In this document: in pieces, positions 15,911 to 24,821 of the stretch | Numbering within the stretch: position 1 is the stretch's first letter | Layout: every line of letters begins with the position of its first letter | Origin: an uncultured Clostridia bacterium | GTDB lineage: Bacteria > Bacillota > Clostridia > Oscillospirales > Acutalibacteraceae | Reading direction: 5' to 3' | DNA: 64,000 nt | Assembly: GCA_944384985.1 (NCBI GenBank) | Contig: CALWVM010000011.1 | Location: 1 to 64,000 of the forward strand | The notes under the pieces: generated by a model | Seen by the model: the letters and a program-made list of their open reading frames with translations, nothing else | Told to the model about the DNA's origin: nothing | Databases searched by the model: none | Translations under genes and position numbers: made by a program

Positions 15911-18430
15911 TCATGCCTCCGGATTTTCCTCGGGCTTATCTGCGGTTTTTTCCGCCGAAGCATCCGCATTTGCCGCGTTTGCCGGCGCCGCGTCATCCGC
16001 GCGGAACACAAACTTGTCGTTCTCCACGCAGCAGGTATATCTATGCTGCGGATTTACTTCGCCGCGCAGCATTGCATCGGAAAGCTCGTCTTCGATCCGG
16101 CTTTGGATCGCACGCTTCAAAGGACGCGCACCGTAGACCTCGTCGAAGCCCGCGTCCGCGATTTTTTCGACCGCTTCGTCGGTGAAGGACACATGGATAT
16201 CCATGGCTTCGATCCGTTTTTGCAGGGTGCTAAGCAAACGCGAAGCGATCTCCTTGATCTGCGGCTTCGTCAGACGATGGAACACAATGATGTCGTCCAC
16301 ACGGTTGAGGAATTCCGGACGGAACGTGTTGCGAAGTTCTCCCATGACCGCTTCCTTGATCTTTGCATCGTTGCGCTCGCCTTCTTCGGAGCTGTCGGCA
16401 AAGCCGAACGCCGTCTGTTTATCCGTAATGAGCCGGGCGCCGACGTTGGAGGTCATGATGATGATGCAATTTTTGAAGTCCACATGGCGACCCTGGGAAT
16501 CGGTCAAAATACCGTCGTCGAGGATTTGCAGCAGCATATTGAACACGTCGGGGTGCGCTTTTTCGATCTCGTCGAGCAAAATCACCGAATACGGTTTCCT
16601 GCGGACCTGTTCCGTCAGCTGGCCGCCTTCTTCGTATCCGACATAGCCGGGCGGCGAACCGACAAGACGCGAGACGGTGTGTTTCTCCATGTATTCGGAC
16701 ATATCGAGCCGGATCATGGCGTTTTCATCGCCGAACATCGCAGTAGCAAGCGCCTTGCAAAGCTCGGTCTTGCCGACGCCCGTGGGGCCTAAGAAGATAA
16801 ACGAACCGATGGGTTTTTTCGGGTCTTTTAAGCCAACCCTGCCGCGGCGGATCGCGCGCGAGACTGCCTTGACGGCTTCATCCTGCCCGACGATACGGCG
16901 GTGCAGTTCATCTTCCAAATGCAAAAGCCGTTCGCTTTCTTCCGTTGTCAGCTGCGTGAGCGGGATACCCGTCCAGGCTGCCACGATCTGCGCGACATCC
17001 GCCTCGCCGACTTCGTCGCGGCTCTTGCCCGTCTGCTTTTTCCAGGCTTCCTGCTTTTCTTCAAGCTCCGCGGCGATCTGCTTCTCGCGGTCACGAAGTT
17101 CGGCAGCGCGCTCAAATTCCTGCGCGTTGACCGCCGAAAGTTTTTCGGCCTCGAGCTCTTTTTTCTGCTCCTCGAGCTGTTTCAGTTCCGGCGGAGCTGT
17201 AAAGGTTTGCAGTTTTACACGCGACGCCGCTTCGTCGATCAGGTCGATGGCCTTATCCGGCAGATAGCGGTCGCCGATATACCGTGCCGAAAGTTTCACG
17301 GCGGCGTTGATGGCTTCGTCGGTGATTTTCACCTTGTGGTGCGCCTCATATTTGTTGCGCAAGCCCTTGAGGATCTCGACCGCCTCTTCTTCGCTCGGCT
17401 CGCCGACGATGATCGGCTGGAACCGGCGTTCAAGCGCGGCGTCCTTTTCAATGTTCTTGCGGTATTCCTCGAGCGTCGTAGCGCCGATGACCTGCAATTC
17501 ACCGCGTGCAAGCGAGGGCTTCAAGATATTGGCGGCATCCACCGCGCCCTCTGCACTGCCCGCGCCGACGAGCGTGTGCACCTCGTCGATGAACAGGATG
17601 ATGTCATCCGCCGCTTTGACTTCGTCGATGACCTTTTTAATACGCTCTTCAAAGTCGCCGCGGTATTTCGTGCCGGCGACCATACCCGTCAAATCCAGCG
17701 AGATGATGCGCTTATTTTTCAGAAGCTCCGGCACCTCGCCCGACACGATTTTGAGCGCCAAGCCTTCGGCGATGGCGGTCTTGCCGACGCCGGGTTCACC
17801 AATCAGGCACGGGTTGTTCTTCGTGCGGCGGCTCAGGATCTGGATCACACGTTCGATCTCTTTCTGCCTGCCGATTACGGGGTCGATCTTCCCTTCGCGG
17901 GCAAGCTTTGTGAGGTCTCTGCCGAACTGGGAAAGGGTCGAACCATCCGACGCGCCCTCACTGTTCGCATTTGCAGCACCGGATGCGGCGCCGCCCATCA
18001 TGTTTTTCGAGATGTCATTGACGATATCCTGCAGCGAAATGCCCGACTGCGCAAGCATTTGCGCCGCCATGCAGTCCGGCTCGCGCACGATGGCAAGCAG
18101 CACATGCTCCGTGCCCACAAGCGCCTGCCCCATGCCGCGTGCAAGCTGTACGGCGGTTTCAATAATGCGCTTGCTGCGCGGGGTGAAATCGTCGGGGACA
18201 AGCTCGGTGGGCACGCCGACGCCGACGGCCTGCTTGATATAGTTTTCGATGTTGTCATATTGCATATTGTGCGCGGCAAGCACGGCGCCCGCCACAGTGG
18301 ATTTATCCGACAGCAGTCCTAAAAGCAGATGCTCGCTGCCGATATAGGTGTGGCCCATGCTTTCTGCCGCCTGCACAGCCTTGTTGAGGGCGCGATTGGC
18401 TTTTTCCGTAAAGCCCGTGAATTTAAACAT
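15911..18430 (-). CDS. clpC: ClpC AAA+ unfoldase of the ClpCP protease
   Basis: 839 residues, normal length. Order: N-domain with two Clp repeats (1-145), first AAA+ module with Walker [14 protein letters not shown] (about 215) and Walker [15 protein letters not shown], a middle domain with a UVR-type motif ([14 protein letters not shown]), and second AAA+ module with [15 protein letters not shown] and [14 protein letters not shown]. The Ala/Glu/Asp-rich tail is not conserved. With ClpP it degrades misfolded or arginine-phosphorylated proteins marked by McsB. Last gene of the ctsR operon. A promoter for the next operon begins right after its stop. Confidence 0.97.
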   Translation of the reverse strand: MFKFTGFTEKANRALNKAVQAAESMGHTYIGSEHLLLGLLSDKSTVAGAVLAAHNMQYDNIENYIKQAVGVGVPTELVPDDFTPRSKRIIETAVQLARGMGQALVGTEHVLLAIVREPDCMAAQMLAQSGISLQDIVNDISKNMMGGAASGAANANSEGASDGSTLSQFGRDLTKLAREGKIDPVIGRQKEIERVIQILSRRTKNNPCLIGEPGVGKTAIAEGLALKIVSGEVPELLKNKRIISLDLTGMVAGTKYRGDFEERIKKVIDEVKAADDIILFIDEVHTLVGAGSAEGAVDAANILKPSLARGELQVIGATTLEEYRKNIEKDAALERRFQPIIVGEPSEEEAVEILKGLRNKYEAHHKVKITDEAINAAVKLSARYIGDRYLPDKAIDLIDEAASRVKLQTFTAPPELKQLEEQKKELEAEKLSAVNAQEFERAAELRDREKQIAAELEEKQEAWKKQTGKSRDEVGEADVAQIVAAWTGIPLTQLTTEESERLLHLEDELHRRIVGQDEAVKAVSRAIRRGRVGLKDPKKPIGSFIFLGPTGVGKTELCKALATAMFGDENAMIRLDMSEYMEKHTVSRLVGSPPGYVGYEEGGQLTEQVRRKPYSVILLDEIEKAHPDVFNMLLQILDDGILTDSQGRHVDFKNCIIIMTSNVGARLITDKQTAFGFADSSEEGERNDAKIKEAVMGELRNTFRPEFLNRVDDIIVFHRLTKPQIKEIASRLLSTLQKRIEAMDIHVSFTDEAVEKIADAGFDEVYGARPLKRAIQSRIEDELSDAMLRGEVNPQHRYTCCVENDKFVFRADDAAPANAANADASAEKTADKPEENPEA

Positions 18431-18466
18431 AAGTCATCCGTCCTTTCTTTTGGCAAGGGGATCGCT

Positions 18467-19465
18467 TTACAGGCTCTCCCGCACCAGTTTTGCGCGCAGC
18501 TCATCACGTTCGCGCGCATCGAGGTTTTTGCCCGCACGCGCATTAAGGTTTGCGGGCTGCATGGAGATCATCAGTTCGTTTGCGACCTTGGCGTCCACAG
18601 GCAGAAGCCCGCCGACCGCACCGAGCCGCACGCGGGAGATGAGTTCCATGAATTCTTTCGTATTGAGTATTCTTGCCGATTTTAGAATGCCGTATGCTCG
18701 AAAAACCGAATCCTGCGTTTCCGGGGTCTTGAGCATTTCTTCGCGCACGGCGCGTTCCTGTGCGGCAATTTGCAGTACAATGGTTTTCAGGTTTGAAATC
18801 GCAGCTTTTTCGGAGATGCCGAGCGTCACCTGGTTGCTGACCTGATACAGGTCCCCCATGGGCGCCGAGCCTTCGCCGTAAGCGCCGCGAATGGTAAGCC
18901 CGAGCTTCGAGACCGTCGAGCCGAGCGCGCCGATGCGGTTTGCCGCCGTTAAAGCGGGCAGATGCAGCATCACCGACGCGCGCATGCCTGTGCCGATGTT
19001 GGTCGGGCACTGGGTCAGGTAGCCGAGCCGCTCGTCAAAGGCGAATTCGACCTGCTCGTTGATGGCAGTATCGAGCTTGTCGGCCGTGTCGTAAGCGTTT
19101 TCAAGCGCAAGCCCCGGCAGCATGACCTGCAAGCGGATGTGATCCTCTTCATTAAGCATGATGCTGATCTCTTCATCCTCGGACAGCAGCAGTGCGCGGC
19201 CATCCGCAGAGGAAGCGAATTCAGGGCTGATGATGTGCTTTTCCGCAAGGGACACGATCTGCGCCTGCGTGAGCGTTTTCATCTCAATATAGCGCAGCTT
19301 CGCCGCCGCGGGCACCGCCTTGCGGATCACTTCGTTGACTTCAAGGCGGCTTTTCGTATCAAGCCGCGCGGGGAATGGGTATTGCTTGAGGTTCCGTGCA
19401 AGCCGGATGCGCGTGCTGATGACCACGTCGCTTTGTTCGCCTTCGCCGAGATACCATTTAGCCAT
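18467..19465 (-). CDS. mcsB: McsB protein-arginine kinase
   Basis: 332 residues with the ATP:guanido phosphotransferase core: VVISTRIRLARNLKQYPFP near residue 15, a regulatory loop LNEEDHIRLQVM near 125, YLTQCPTNIGTGMRASVMLH with the catalytic Cys, and the late TVFRAYG region (QDSVFRAYGIL). It phosphorylates arginines of CtsR and other clients, marking them for ClpCP. It overlaps the mcsA stop by eight bases. Its position between mcsA and clpC is the classic Firmicutes order. Confidence 0.95.
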   Translation of the reverse strand: MAKWYLGEGEQSDVVISTRIRLARNLKQYPFPARLDTKSRLEVNEVIRKAVPAAAKLRYIEMKTLTQAQIVSLAEKHIISPEFASSADGRALLLSEDEEISIMLNEEDHIRLQVMLPGLALENAYDTADKLDTAINEQVEFAFDERLGYLTQCPTNIGTGMRASVMLHLPALTAANRIGALGSTVSKLGLTIRGAYGEGSAPMGDLYQVSNQVTLGISEKAAISNLKTIVLQIAAQERAVREEMLKTPETQDSVFRAYGILKSARILNTKEFMELISRVRLGAVGGLLPVDAKVANELMISMQPANLNARAGKNLDARERDELRAKLVRESL

Positions 19466-19964
19466 TGCTGTTATCCTCCTGTTCGAGTGCCTTGATCTCG
19501 TCCCGCAGCTTTGCCGCGGTTTCGTAATCCTGCAGGTTCACAGCCGATTGCAGCTGCTCCTTGAGTTCTTCAAGCTTACTGTTCTTCTTCTGCACCGGCG
19601 AGCCGTTTGCGATTTTGCCTTCGTGGCGGGTGCGTCCGTGGATGCGCTCGATAGAGGGCATCAGCTTATCGTAAAAGGTCTCGTAGCAGTCCGCGCAGCC
19701 GACCTTGCCGCTTTTGACGATGTCGTTAAACGAGCAGCCGCATTTGTCGCAGCGCAGTACGTTGTTGCTCAGCGCCCCGATGCCGACCGGCTCAAAGAAC
19801 GAGCTGAGCATATCCGAAAAGCCGAATCCGAAATCGGAAAAGGCACTCTCGTAGCCAAGGCTTCTTGCGCAGTCCGAGCACAGGTGCACTTCGGTGGCAG
19901 CACCGTTCACAATTCTCTTAATATGGGTAGTCGCTTCATGTTTTCCGCAGTTTTGACACAGCAT
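19458..19964 (-). CDS. mcsA: McsA, zinc-finger activator of McsB
   Basis: 168 residues. The N-terminus holds C-x2-C pairs (LCQNCGKHEATTHI and HLCSDCARS), the middle holds another two (LRCDKCGCSF and VGCADCYETF), and the C-terminus has a UVR motif (LQDYETAAKLRDEIKALE). This is the McsA layout of four zinc-binding CxxC pairs plus a Clp-binding UVR helix. ATG at 19964 is preferred over the in-frame ATG at 19970 because AAGGAG lies nine rather than three bases upstream; the difference is two residues. It activates McsB and couples it to ClpC. Confidence 0.93.
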   Translation of the reverse strand: MLCQNCGKHEATTHIKRIVNGAATEVHLCSDCARSLGYESAFSDFGFGFSDMLSSFFEPVGIGALSNNVLRCDKCGCSFNDIVKSGKVGCADCYETFYDKLMPSIERIHGRTRHEGKIANGSPVQKKNSKLEELKEQLQSAVNLQDYETAAKLRDEIKALEQEDNSNG

Positions 19965-19996
19965 AATCATACACTCCTTTTTTCGGGGCGGCCATG

Positions 19997-20446
19997 TTAT
20001 TGCATGGTCACCAATAGCATTTGCTTAAATATGGCGGCGCGAAGCTTGCCGCGCAGTTCTTTGGGTACATCGCGATATACGCGATCCCGCAGCGCCGCAA
20101 ACATCAATCGCGCCTCTTTTTGGGTAAGCACACCCCTGCCGCAGAGGTTTTCGAGGTTGGCGCGGCAGGTCTTTTCGTCGATCTCATCGCCGATGGAATT
20201 GACGAGATGCATTTTCAGCGTCTCGTAATTGTATGAAGCGCGGGTGATCTTGATGTATCCCCCGCCCCCGCGGCGGCTTTCGACGATGTACCCGTGCTCG
20301 GGGGTAAATCGGGAAGACAGCACATAGTTGATCTGGCTTGGCACGCATCCAAGCTGTTCCGCCAGGTCGTTACGCTGGATCTCCACCGTTCCGTTGTCGC
20401 CGAGCATCTGTAAGATGAGATCGGCGATCTCTTTGCTTAAGCTCAT
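19997..20446 (-). CDS. ctsR: CtsR heat-shock repressor
   Basis: 149 residues, normal for CtsR. The N-terminal winged helix-turn-helix (RNDLAEQLGCVPSQINYVLS, about 25-44), the RFTPEHGYIVESRRGGGGYI wing with its glycine-rich loop, and the C-terminal dimerisation domain are all present. It represses its own operon at the two CtsR boxes just upstream; heat inactivates the glycine-rich wing, and McsB/ClpC act downstream. First gene of ctsR-mcsA-mcsB-clpC. Confidence 0.95.
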   Translation of the reverse strand: MSLSKEIADLILQMLGDNGTVEIQRNDLAEQLGCVPSQINYVLSSRFTPEHGYIVESRRGGGGYIKITRASYNYETLKMHLVNSIGDEIDEKTCRANLENLCGRGVLTQKEARLMFAALRDRVYRDVPKELRGKLRAAIFKQMLLVTMQ

Positions 20447-20497
20447 CGAAATCCGTCACCTTCTTTCCTGTTTCGTTTTATTTCTCTTATATTTGAC

Positions 20498-20514
20498 TTT
20501 GACTATCTTTGACC
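20498..20514 (-). promoter_or_regulatory. CtsR box 1
   Basis: GGTCAAAGATAGTCAAA on the minus strand, matching the tandem heptad operator RGTCAAA-N3-RGTCAAA. It lies downstream of the predicted -10 of the ctsR promoter, in the leader. Confidence 0.85.
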
Positions 20515-20525
20515 TTTCGAATAGA

Positions 20526-20553
20526 ATTATACGGTTTTTTATAGGAAAGTCAA
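20526..20553 (-). promoter_or_regulatory. Sigma-A promoter of the ctsR operon
   Basis: TTGACT (20553-20548) and TATAAT (20531-20526) with a 16-base spacer on the minus strand, flanked on both sides by CtsR boxes. Predicted start near 20519. Confidence 0.8.
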
Positions 20554-20554
20554 A

Positions 20555-20571
20555 AGTCAAAAAAGGTCAAA
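20555..20571 (+). promoter_or_regulatory. CtsR box 2
   Basis: AGTCAAAAAAGGTCAAA on the plus strand, a perfect RGTCAAA-N3-RGTCAAA operator immediately upstream of the -35 box and opposite in orientation to box 1. Together they bracket the promoter. Confidence 0.8.
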
Positions 20572-20821
20572 TTTAAGTAAAATCCTCTGATTTCACTTCG
20601 AAACCCGTTAAAAACTCGTTTTTTCTAACTTTTTTAATTTTTTAAAAATTTTTTGTAGGCTTATTTTCGCCCGATACGGCGGCGGAATATCCAAAGGCCG
20701 CACGACCTACACGCCATTTTTAGCGCCGGAAAACGAAGCTTTGCCGGACGCACACATTCCGCAAGGCGGCATAGGATGTATTGAAAGCGCAAGGCAACGC
20801 GCGCTTTTAGCCCCCGAAGAA
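20572..20821. other. Intergenic stretch between the ctsR promoter and the small Cys/Gly gene
   Basis: The part 20580-20660 is A+T-rich with runs of T and A, an UP-element-like or curved segment. The rest (20660-20820) is G+C-rich and non-coding by eye. No consensus promoter for the plus-strand small gene could be fixed here. Confidence 0.5.
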
Positions 20822-20834
20822 AGGAGGAGCATCG

Positions 20835-20969
20835 ATGAACTTCTGCGGGTGTGGCAACAATGGTCTTCTGATCCTTGTGATTCTCATCATCCTGTTCTCG
20901 GGCAATGGTTGCGGCTGCGGTAGCACCTTCTCGAACGACAACAACTGTGGCTGTGGCTGCGGCTGCTAA
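20835..20969 (+). CDS. 44-residue Cys/Gly-rich single-pass membrane peptide (YjcZ-like)
   Basis: ATG at 20835 has a perfect AGGAGG seven bases upstream. The peptide begins MNFCGCGNNGLLILVILIIL, has one transmembrane helix (about residues 10-21), then a GCGCG patch, a polar SFSNDNN stretch and a CGCGCGC end. The tiny-membrane-protein layout recalls YjcZ-type sporulation peptides of Bacillus, but the cysteine density (eight or more) is unusual. It is alone in its unit, followed by a strong bidirectional terminator. No function can be assigned. The ribosome site and terminator argue that it is real. Confidence 0.75.
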   Translation: MNFCGCGNNGLLILVILIILFSGNGCGCGSTFSNDNNCGCGCGC

Positions 20970-21037
20970 CAGAGCAGTGCACGCCGTGCCCTGTGACAGG
21001 GTGCGGTGAAAACGGCAAAGCGTTTGCACACCAAAAG

Positions 21038-21067
21038 AAGCCGGAGGGGGAAATCCCCCTCCGGCTT
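21038..21067. terminator. Bidirectional terminator
   Basis: Perfect 13-bp inverted repeat (AAGCCGGAGGGGG at 21038-21050 with 21055-21067) and a 4-base loop, T-rich on both exits. It ends the small Cys/Gly gene on the plus strand and the rnf operon on the minus strand (rnfB stop at 21088). Confidence 0.9.
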
Positions 21068-21087
21068 CGTATTTTTGTATCCCATAT

Positions 21088-21918
21088 TTATCCCACAGCC
21101 GCAGCGCTCTGCCCGTCCGCAAGCGTGAGCAGGTGGATCGCCCCGACGGGGCATTCCGAGACGCACTTGCCGCAGGCAATGCACTTGTCATAATCGACGT
21201 GCGCCGTGTTGTTCTCGACGCGGATCGCATCGCTTTCGCAAACCTTTGTGCACTTCATGCAGCCGACGCAGCCGACCTTGCACTCTTTGCGCGTGAACGC
21301 GCCTTTATTATGGTTCTTGCAAAGCACCGCCGCTTTCGTCTCATAGAGCGGCAAAAGCTCGATGAGCCCTTTGGGGCAGGCGGAAATACACTTCTTGCAC
21401 GCGCGGCAGGCAAGCGGATTGACCCGCGCCACGCCGTCGCAGATGGAGATCGCGCCGTATTCACAAACGTTTACGCAGTCGCCGTAGCCCAAGCATCCGT
21501 ATACGCACGCTTTCTGCCCGCCGAAAAGCTGAGCAGCCATGACACAGCTTTGCACACCCTGATATTGCAGCTTTTTTGCAGAATTTTCGGTGGTGCCGTT
21601 GCAGTGGACGACCGCCGCCATGGGCTTGACGCTTTCCGCCTCCACGCCCAGGAGCGCCGCCACCGCTTTTGCGGTCTCATTGCCGCCGGGCGCGCAGAGG
21701 TTCGTCACTTTCGTTTCGCCGCTCGAGAGCGCCGCTGCATAGCCGTCGCAGCCCGAAAAGCCGCACGCCCCGCAGTTCGCACCGGGTAAGACTTCGCGGA
21801 TCGCATCCGCTTTTTCATCCGTCGGCACCGCCATCACAACAGAGGCGACGGAAAGCCCGACGCCGGCGATCAAGCCGATGCCTGCAACGAGGATCACAGC
21901 CAGTAAAATGGAATTCAT
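21088..21918 (-). CDS. rnfB: RnfB, ferredoxin-like iron-sulfur subunit
   Basis: 276 residues. One N-terminal membrane helix (about 4-30) is followed by the RnfB/Fes domain with NCGACGFSGCDGYA (about 46-60). Four further cysteine clusters follow: CLGYGDCVNVC, CRACKKCISACP, CVGCMKCTKVC and CIACGKCVSECP, each able to bind a 4Fe-4S centre. It should pass electrons from reduced ferredoxin into the complex at the cytoplasmic face. Last gene of the operon, the usual position in clostridial rnfCDGEAB. Confidence 0.95.
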   Translation of the reverse strand: MNSILLAVILVAGIGLIAGVGLSVASVVMAVPTDEKADAIREVLPGANCGACGFSGCDGYAAALSSGETKVTNLCAPGGNETAKAVAALLGVEAESVKPMAAVVHCNGTTENSAKKLQYQGVQSCVMAAQLFGGQKACVYGCLGYGDCVNVCEYGAISICDGVARVNPLACRACKKCISACPKGLIELLPLYETKAAVLCKNHNKGAFTRKECKVGCVGCMKCTKVCESDAIRVENNTAHVDYDKCIACGKCVSECPVGAIHLLTLADGQSAAAVG

Positions 21919-21930
21919 AGCGCCGCCCCC

Positions 21931-22518
21931 TTATGCAAACATATTTTCCACAAGCCCTGTAAATCCCAGGAAAGAAAGGGACACAAGACTCGCGGCGACG
22001 AGCGTAATCGGCAGGCCCTGCAAAAACTTCGGGATGTCGCAGGACTCCATGCGCGAGCGCACGCCCGCGAACATCACCATGGCAACGAGGAACCCGACGC
22101 CGGAACCAAAGGAGTTGACCATGGATTCCGCAAAGGTGTAGCCGCTGTCGATATTCAGGATCGTCACGCCGAGCACCGCGCAGTTCGTGGTAATCAGCGG
22201 CAGGTAAATTCCCAGCGAATTATACAGCGCGGGGATGTATTTGCGCAGCACGATCTCCACAAGCTGCACAAGCGCAGCAATGACGAGGATGAACACGATC
22301 GTCTGCAAATAGCCGAGATTGTGGTTGTCAAGGAACGTGTTGAGCGGGTAGGTCACGGCGCTTGAGAGCACCATGACGAAAATGACCGCAAGGCTCATGC
22401 CCACTGCCGTGTTGAGTTTTTTCGAAACGCCGAGGAACGGGCAGATGCCGAGGAATTTGGAAAGGATATAGTTGTTCGTTAAGATCGCGGTCAGGAGGAT
22501 CGCAAGATAGACTTTCAC
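21931..22518 (-). CDS. rnfA: RnfA membrane subunit
   Basis: 195 residues with six transmembrane helices. Motifs ILTNNYILSKFLGICPFLGV (about 12-31) and LIALVTTNCAVLGV (here LPLITTNCAVLGVTI) contain the two conserved cysteines thought to bind a shared 2Fe-2S centre with RnfE. It overlaps the rnfE stop by four bases. It is part of the ferredoxin:NAD oxidoreductase that builds a Na+ or H+ gradient. Confidence 0.95.
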   Translation of the reverse strand: MKVYLAILLTAILTNNYILSKFLGICPFLGVSKKLNTAVGMSLAVIFVMVLSSAVTYPLNTFLDNHNLGYLQTIVFILVIAALVQLVEIVLRKYIPALYNSLGIYLPLITTNCAVLGVTILNIDSGYTFAESMVNSFGSGVGFLVAMVMFAGVRSRMESCDIPKFLQGLPITLVAASLVSLSFLGFTGLVENMFA

Positions 22519-23225
22519 TGTTTATCCCCCTCCCCGTTCGGTTTGTCACAGACCTCTTTCTGCGCGGCAGTGCACTGCTTTGCCATCGGGCAGCCTGCGC
22601 AGCCGAGTTCCGCCTTCGGCTTGCCCTTGCGCTCGGCAAGGCGGTTGGCGCATGCCATTAAAAGTCCGAACACAAAGAAGCCGCCGGGCGCAAGGATAAA
22701 GATCGTCATGGGGGGGATGCTTTCGGGCAAAATCTGGAAGCCGAGGAGCGTCCCTGAGCCCAGCAGTTCGCGCACACCGCCCATGATGGTCAGCGCCGCA
22801 GTAAAGCCGACGCCCATGCCGAGGCCGTCCATGGCGGACGCAAGTACGGGATTTTTGCCCGCAAACGCTTCGGCACGCCCTAAGATGATGCAGTTGACGA
22901 CGATGAGCGGCAGATACACGCCGAGCTGTTCGTCAAGCGCAGGCAGAAACGCCTGCACGAGCATCTGGACGATCGTAACGAAGCCCGCGATCACGACGAT
23001 GTAGCAGGGAATGCGCACCTTCTGCGGGATAACCTTGCGCAGTGCGGAAATCACGATATTCGAGCACACAAGCACGATCGCGGCCGAAATACCCATGCCG
23101 ATGGCGCTTTCCAGCGACGTGGTGGTCGCAAGCGTCGGGCAGGTGCCTAAAACCAGCCGCAGCACGGGGTTTTCCTTCAAAATACCTTTGGTAAACTCAT
23201 GCCTGAGGGATTTTTTGTCAGCCAT
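22515..23225 (-). CDS. rnfE: RnfE membrane subunit with Cys-rich C-terminal tail
   Basis: 236 residues, paralogous to RnfA. It has LRLVLGTCPTLATTT (about 20-34) and LPLIVVNCIILGRAEAFA. About 30 extra residues after the last helix contain CAGCPMAKQC plus another Cys, which may form an extra metal site; this is noted as a finding. ATG at 23225 has GGAGG eight bases upstream and overlaps the rnfG stop by eight bases, so it is preferred to the GTG at 23234. Confidence 0.93.
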   Translation of the reverse strand: MADKKSLRHEFTKGILKENPVLRLVLGTCPTLATTTSLESAIGMGISAAIVLVCSNIVISALRKVIPQKVRIPCYIVVIAGFVTIVQMLVQAFLPALDEQLGVYLPLIVVNCIILGRAEAFAGKNPVLASAMDGLGMGVGFTAALTIMGGVRELLGSGTLLGFQILPESIPPMTIFILAPGGFFVFGLLMACANRLAERKGKPKAELGCAGCPMAKQCTAAQKEVCDKPNGEGDKQ

Positions 23226-23796
23226 TTGCGCCACCTCCCAGCTGTTCGCAAACGCTAAGCGCCTGATTGACCCCGTCCGCCATAGCTTTTGAGGTGATCG
23301 TCGCGCCCGTCAGCGCCTGGATCTCCGTATCGGACGAGCCGTTTTTCTGCACGCCGATCGTCCCGCTTTTCCCGATAAACTGATCCAGGAATTCCGGGTT
23401 TTCGGCGTTCATGCCAAGGCCCGCCGTCTCATTGATGGAAAGGATGCTCACGCCCTGCACCGTACCGTCCGCACCGACGCCGACCATCAGGGAAATGTCG
23501 CCGCCGTAGCCTTTGGAGACGGTCTCCACAACATAGCCTATGACGCTGCCGTCGGCTGCCAAGCCCTTATAATATGTATAGGCCGTGCCGTCCAGCTGCG
23601 TCTGTTCGGCTTCTCCGAACGAAGCCGCGTCGGCAAGCACCTCTTTTTTCGCAGCCTCCTGCGTTTCCACGGCCAATTCTTCGATCTTCGGGGCGGTCAC
23701 GGCGTTTGTAAGCCCCAAAAGCGCCGTGACGACAATGCAGATGATGAACAGCGACAGCGCGGGAACCACGATCTCTTTGACCTTGCTCTGTTTCAT
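23218..23796 (-). CDS. rnfG: RnfG, covalent FMN-binding subunit
   Basis: 192 residues. One N-terminal membrane anchor (about 9-30) is followed by an extracytoplasmic FMN-binding domain with GYGGDISLMVGVGADG and the flavinylation motif ALTGATITSKAM near residue 165, where the second Thr of TGAT carries FMN. The flavin transferase ApbE is encoded in the same operon. Overlaps the rnfD stop by four bases. Confidence 0.94.
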   Translation of the reverse strand: MKQSKVKEIVVPALSLFIICIVVTALLGLTNAVTAPKIEELAVETQEAAKKEVLADAASFGEAEQTQLDGTAYTYYKGLAADGSVIGYVVETVSKGYGGDISLMVGVGADGTVQGVSILSINETAGLGMNAENPEFLDQFIGKSGTIGVQKNGSSDTEIQALTGATITSKAMADGVNQALSVCEQLGGGANG

Positions 23797-24821
23797 GACG
23801 CCGCCTCCTTTTTGCGCTTTTTCTCTTTGCGCGTGCCGAACGGCTTGGGCGTCGTAAGACGGTCCAGATGCGGCACGAGGATGTTCATCAGCAAAATGGA
23901 GAATGAAACGCCCTCCGGCAGTGAGGCAAAGATGCGGATGAGCGCGGTAATAAGCCCGCAGCCGAATGCATACAGCAGCTTGCCCTTGAAATTCACGGGC
24001 GAAGTGGTGTAATCCGGTGCCATGAAGATCGCGCCGAGCAAAAGCCCGCCGGAAAGAAGCTGGTACGCGACAAATTCAAAATTGCCTTTGCCTGCGATGA
24101 GCATGATGACGGCGACCGTGCCGACGTATACGAGCGGGATGGTCGGCGAGATCACACGGCGAATAAGCAGATACACAAACCCCAGCAGAAGCGCTACGGC
24201 GCACGTTTCGCCCAGGCACCCGCCGCGCACGCCGAAGAGCATATCCAAAAGCGAAGGAAGCCCCGCCGCGTCCATGGCGCTTTGCAGATTTTCCGCGCCA
24301 TAGATATTCGAAAACTGCGCGAGCGGTGTAGCGGAGGTCACTGCCGCGACTTCAGGCGCGCGCCAGGCAAACGGCGCGGGATAGTTCGACATCTCCACGG
24401 GGAACGACGCCATCAGCACGATACGCCCGACAAGCGCGGGGTTGACGAAGTTCTGCCCGATGCCGCCGAAGAACTGCTTGACGACGATGATGGCGACCGC
24501 GTCGCCGATGACGACCATCCAAAGCGGAATGGTCGAAGGCAGGTTGAATGCAAGCAAAATGCCCGTTACGACGGCGCTCAAGTCGCCGATGGTCATGCTG
24601 CGTTTCATGACTTTCCGTGCAAGAAATTCAAACAGCACGCACGCCGCAACACTCACGACCGTTACAAGCAGTGCACGCGGTCCGAACAGCACAATGGAGA
24701 GGATCAATGCGGGCACGAGCGCCAGAATCACGTCGAGCATAATGCCGCGCGTCGTGTCAGCGGTGCGTTTATGCGGGGATGCGCTGACGGTCAGCATCCT
24801 TTGAATGGACGTATCGCTCAT
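23793..24821 (-). CDS. rnfD: RnfD, membrane subunit with covalent FMN
   Basis: 342 residues with about nine helices. SASPHKRTADTTRGIMLDVI opens the protein as in other RnfD/NqrB subunits. AAVTSATPLAQF near residue 160 holds the flavinylation Thr, and a DYTTSPVNFKGK loop near the end is conserved. The open frame runs back to 25022, but ATG 24821 overlaps the rnfC stop (ATGA) and gives the family N-terminus. It is an FMN target of ApbE. Confidence 0.94.
   Translation of the reverse strand: MSDTSIQRMLTVSASPHKRTADTTRGIMLDVILALVPALILSIVLFGPRALLVTVVSVAACVLFEFLARKVMKRSMTIGDLSAVVTGILLAFNLPSTIPLWMVVIGDAVAIIVVKQFFGGIGQNFVNPALVGRIVLMASFPVEMSNYPAPFAWRAPEVAAVTSATPLAQFSNIYGAENLQSAMDAAGLPSLLDMLFGVRGGCLGETCAVALLLGFVYLLIRRVISPTIPLVYVGTVAVIMLIAGKGNFEFVAYQLLSGGLLLGAIFMAPDYTTSPVNFKGKLLYAFGCGLITALIRIFASLPEGVSFSILLMNILVPHLDRLTTPKPFGTRKEKKRKKEAAS

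Noticed and set aside
16901-18322. 473-codon plus-strand open frame opposite clpC
   Set aside because: Antisense shadow of a highly conserved gene; Phe/Arg/Asp-rich low-complexity translation and no start signals.
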